The translations under genes and the position numbers were made by a program. From assembly GCA_020832305.1 (NCBI GenBank), contig JAFIEV010000066.1, positions 1 to 64,000 of the forward strand: a stretch of DNA of 64,000 nucleotides, in the 5' to 3' direction. Numbering within the stretch: the stretch's first letter is position 1; each line of letters starts with the position of its first letter. Of this stretch, positions 61,714-64,000 are shown piece after piece. The notes beneath the pieces are model-generated. The model worked only from the letters and a program-made list of their open reading frames with translations, did not search any database and had not been told where the DNA came from. Source of the DNA: Cyclobacteriaceae bacterium. Lineage in GTDB: Bacteria; Bacteroidota; Bacteroidia; Cytophagales; Cyclobacteriaceae.

Positions 61714-62630
61714 CGGGATAAAATGGTTTTTTCAATGCATAAAGCCGCTGCTCCCATGATACCTGCATCATTGCCCAGCATTGCCTTTCGTACAATGATA
61801 TCATTTACATAATAAGGTGTAAGATTTTCGGTAAGTGTACGAATTAAAGAATTTATTAACAAGTCGAAACCCATAGCCAGACCACCACCTATCACTATGT
61901 TTTTCACATCGAGTAATCGAATGGCCGAAACCAGGGATTCACCCAGAAATTCACCAACCTCCTGAAAAACCTTGACCGCCAATGCGTCTCCGTTTAGTCC
62001 TTCCGCAGCAATTATCTTAGGATCATAATCTGTCATTGTGCTTAGAATCGAATGACTCCCATTTTTTAACAGGTTTTTGGTCATTGCCATAATACCTGCT
62101 TTGCCAATGTTTTGCTCAAGTGTTTTTCCGTTTTTCACTAAAACATGGCCCAACTCCATACCATTTCCATCAGCGCCGGTAAACAAATGTCCGTCGATAA
62201 TAGCACTGCCTCCTACTCCGGTCCCCAAAGTAACAAATATAAAACTCTTAGACCGGTTACCGCCACCATAATAATATTCCCCCAAGGCCGCCAGGTTAGC
62301 GTCATTTTCAAAATACAGCGGTAAATCTTTGAAATATTCATCCAAAATCTTACCCAGGGGCATGTGGTTTAAAACAGGTATATTTGGAAGCTCAATGGTT
62401 GATAAACGGTCTTTTGACAAGGTTCCGGGAACGCCAATACCAATGCCTTCAACACCAGGGTTGGCCTGAAGCAGGTCTTCTATAATGCGGGCAACCGAAC
62501 CAGTGAAATCTCCCGAATCAACCAAACCTTTCGTAGGAAATTTAACTTTTCCATTAAGCGCACCTTTTTCATCCACAATACCAGCTTTAACATTGGTACC
62601 ACCTATATCCATACCTAAGTAAATTCCCAT
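61710..62630 (-). CDS. ROK-family sugar kinase
   Basis: A 306-residue ROK kinase: ATP-binding start LGMDIGGTNVKAGI, the catalytic Asp in YFENDANLAALGEYY, and the GTGVGGS and IVIGGGLAMG motifs. The zinc-binding CxCGxxGC motif of many ROK proteins is absent. It would phosphorylate glucose or an amino sugar. nagB lies 0.9 kb upstream on the other strand, supporting amino-sugar use, but the substrate is not shown by sequence. It is coupled to the DUF547 gene by a 4-nt overlap. Confidence 0.9.
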   Translation of the reverse strand: MGIYLGMDIGGTNVKAGIVDEKGALNGKVKFPTKGLVDSGDFTGSVARIIEDLLQANPGVEGIGIGVPGTLSKDRLSTIELPNIPVLNHMPLGKILDEYFKDLPLYFENDANLAALGEYYYGGGNRSKSFIFVTLGTGVGGSAIIDGHLFTGADGNGMELGHVLVKNGKTLEQNIGKAGIMAMTKNLLKNGSHSILSTMTDYDPKIIAAEGLNGDALAVKVFQEVGEFLGESLVSAIRLLDVKNIVIGGGLAMGFDLLINSLIRTLTENLTPYYVNDIIVRKAMLGNDAGIMGAAALCIEKTILSR

Positions 62631-62743
62631 GGTTTTGTCGATTTGATTTCAAAAATTTTTCCAATGTACTTACAAATACATTAACATCGAAAAAAAAAGT
62701 TTGTTAATCCAAATCTGGAGAATGATGTATTAGCGGCATAATG

Positions 62744-63415
62744 CTACACACTATTTAACTTTTGGGTGATTTCATGTAAATATAAATCCTTTTTTTTGAG
62801 ACGATATTGCATGACCCAACGGGGATGGGGTAATGGGACTAGTTTTTTAAAATAGCCTTTCTCTTCATTCAATTGATTTAAAAAGGCAAAATTCTTACCC
62901 TGTCCAAGACAAAAAGCTATATCCCGCAGAATTCCGATTTCCAATTGATCTTCAATGCATTGTGTAATATAATTTAAAAAAACGTCTCTCCATGCAGGTA
63001 TATCATAGTAATTCAGATTCTTCCCGTTTCTGACATAACCCAGTGGACTTACTGCTGAAAAATAATATTTATGATAAAAATCAGATACGGTTCCCATCGA
63101 CTCAATCAGTTGATAAATAAAAGTCGAGGATAATTCAGTGCGTTTATCCAGAAAATTGACAATGCCACATTTTTTTTCCAGGTGTACCGGGTCGGTAAAT
63201 GGAATGCCTGTTACTCCTGCCCCGTAACGGCCCGGATTTATCCCAAGTATGATTATGCGATCGCGGTTGTCATGATAATATTTTTCGTAAAAGCTTGTAT
63301 TCAATTCCCAGACTTCTGCCTGTCCCCATGGATTCAACACTTCAACATCCTGAGGTAAAAGCGGTGGGTTTTTAAGTTTTTTAATAAATTGTAAGTGTTT
63401 GGCAGCGAATGTCAT
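62744..63415 (-). CDS. SMUG2-like uracil-DNA glycosylase
   Basis: A 223-residue protein of the DUF4918/SMUG2 family: LGINPGRYGAGVTGIPFTDP is the SMUG1-type active site loop, NFLDKRTELSSTFIYQL follows, and PLPHPRWVMQYR resembles the C-terminal DNA-intercalation and catalytic segment. It should remove uracil or oxidised bases from DNA in base excision repair. It is cytoplasmic and divergent from nagB, 131 nt away. Confidence 0.87.
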   Translation of the reverse strand: MTFAAKHLQFIKKLKNPPLLPQDVEVLNPWGQAEVWELNTSFYEKYYHDNRDRIIILGINPGRYGAGVTGIPFTDPVHLEKKCGIVNFLDKRTELSSTFIYQLIESMGTVSDFYHKYYFSAVSPLGYVRNGKNLNYYDIPAWRDVFLNYITQCIEDQLEIGILRDIAFCLGQGKNFAFLNQLNEEKGYFKKLVPLPHPRWVMQYRLKKKDLYLHEITQKLNSV

Positions 63416-63546
63416 ATTGAAGCAACAGATTGATTTATTAAAACTAAGTAGTATACCACTATCAGATTTGCCATTTTGTTAGTCCGTTTCCATTAAAATT
63501 AAGTAATTTAACAAATAAAATGCATTTTTAAACTTATACATCGATT

Positions 63547-64000
63547 ATGCAAGTTGATAACTTAAAAATCAATATACATACAAATGAGCAGGAAGCAGGT
63601 GAGGCAGCTGCTCTTTTTGTTGAAAGTCAAATAAAAGAAGCCATTGAATCCAAAGGTTTTGCCAATGTAATTCTGGCCACCGGAACTTCGCAGTTTGCCT
63701 TCATTGAAGCATTGAAAAAAAAGTCCATAGCATGGGATAAAATAAGGGTTTTTCATTTAGATGAATATAAAAACCTGAGTGATGAACATCCGGCCAGTTT
63801 CAGAAAATACCTTAAAGAACGCATTTTAAATATTGTAAAACCTGCGCATGTGCATCTCATAGATGGGGACGCCGAAGATCTGGAAGTAATGATCCGGAGT
63901 TATGAAGACTTACTTAAAAAGCACCCGGTAGACATCGCCTGTATTGGCATTGGCGAAAATGGCCACATTGCTTTTAATGATCCGCCGGTAGCCGATTTTA
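63547..64000 (+). CDS. nagB: glucosamine-6-phosphate deaminase (5' part, runs off right edge)
   Basis: The frame from ATG 63547 is open to the window end, giving 151 residues. Seen are VILATGTSQFAFIEAL, VFHLDEYKNLSDEHPASFRKYL and IACIGIGENGHIAFNDPP, which carry the NagB substrate and catalytic residues (Asp of FHLDEY and the His of GENGHIAF). The enzyme converts glucosamine-6-phosphate to fructose-6-phosphate and ammonia. The C-terminal third is outside the window. Confidence 0.92.
   Translation, partial: MQVDNLKINIHTNEQEAGEAAALFVESQIKEAIESKGFANVILATGTSQFAFIEALKKKSIAWDKIRVFHLDEYKNLSDEHPASFRKYLKERILNIVKPAHVHLIDGDAEDLEVMIRSYEDLLKKHPVDIACIGIGENGHIAFNDPPVADF

Overview
The window looks like chromosomal DNA from a member of the Bacteroidota, most likely Cytophagales (the order is an inference). 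The DNA is moderately AT-rich. Several promoters fit the Bacteroidota pattern TTTG - about 20 nt - TANNTTTG. The families are typical of the phylum: DUF5916, OmpA fusions with PD40 or LamG, DUF1080, DUF2452, a SMUG2-type uracil-DNA glycosylase, a YpdA-like reductase, DapD, and menaquinone and mevalonate enzymes. Most of the window is housekeeping DNA with no prophage, integron or CRISPR. The clearest mobile DNA is the 5' end of a group II intron at the left edge, on the minus strand, directly behind a transcription terminator.

Layout. 0.1-6.4 kb: intron end, a membrane-anchored hypothetical, smc, a DUF1080 lipoprotein, a flavin reductase-like protein. 6.5-18.6 kb: acyl-lipid desaturase, ECF sigma factor, a three-gene operon (small membrane protein, DUF2452, Gfo/Idh/MocA), a PD40-OmpA protein, a sodium/solute symporter preceded by a translationally coupled 37-residue membrane peptide, a histidine phosphatase, a thioesterase-isochorismate synthase pair (menaquinone branch), a TPR lipoprotein, dapD and a glycosyltransferase. 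18.6-23.3 kb: a TroABCD/Mnt-like metal-uptake operon led by its own DtxR-family regulator behind two matching palindromes. One of its permeases carries a second DtxR-like domain.

23.4-33.7 kb: a thioredoxin-like protein, the etfB-etfA-bifunctional nuclease-nupC operon, a TPR protein tail-to-tail with HMG-CoA reductase, a DUF445 protein, a lipoprotein, an OpgC-family gene broken by an in-frame stop, and an AT-rich gap before an unrecognised secreted protein. 33.9-45.8 kb: an RraA-like protein overlapping a secreted beta-propeller, a holin-like membrane protein, YpdA-like reductase, response regulator, tRNA-Leu(GAG), LamG-OmpA protein, arginine decarboxylase-like enzyme, argS, glutathione peroxidase, menA and a Crp/Fnr regulator. 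45.8-49.3 kb: two tandem-domain universal stress proteins with a SUI1-type factor, behind paired TGAC-N4-GTCA sites that suggest Crp/Fnr control.

49.5-64 kb: a DUF5916 outer-membrane protein, penicillin-binding protein 1C, an orphan 7TM histidine kinase, two S1 sulfatases and a GH29 alpha-L-fucosidase (a small module for sulfated fucose-containing glycans), a ROK kinase coupled to a DUF547 protein, a SMUG2-like glycosylase, and the start of nagB running off the right edge.

I found no wholly new multi-gene system. The best leads are the intron docked on a terminator, the metal-uptake operon with two DtxR-like sensors, the 37-residue peptide coupled to the symporter, the broken opgC, and the stress-protein operon with its paired palindromes.
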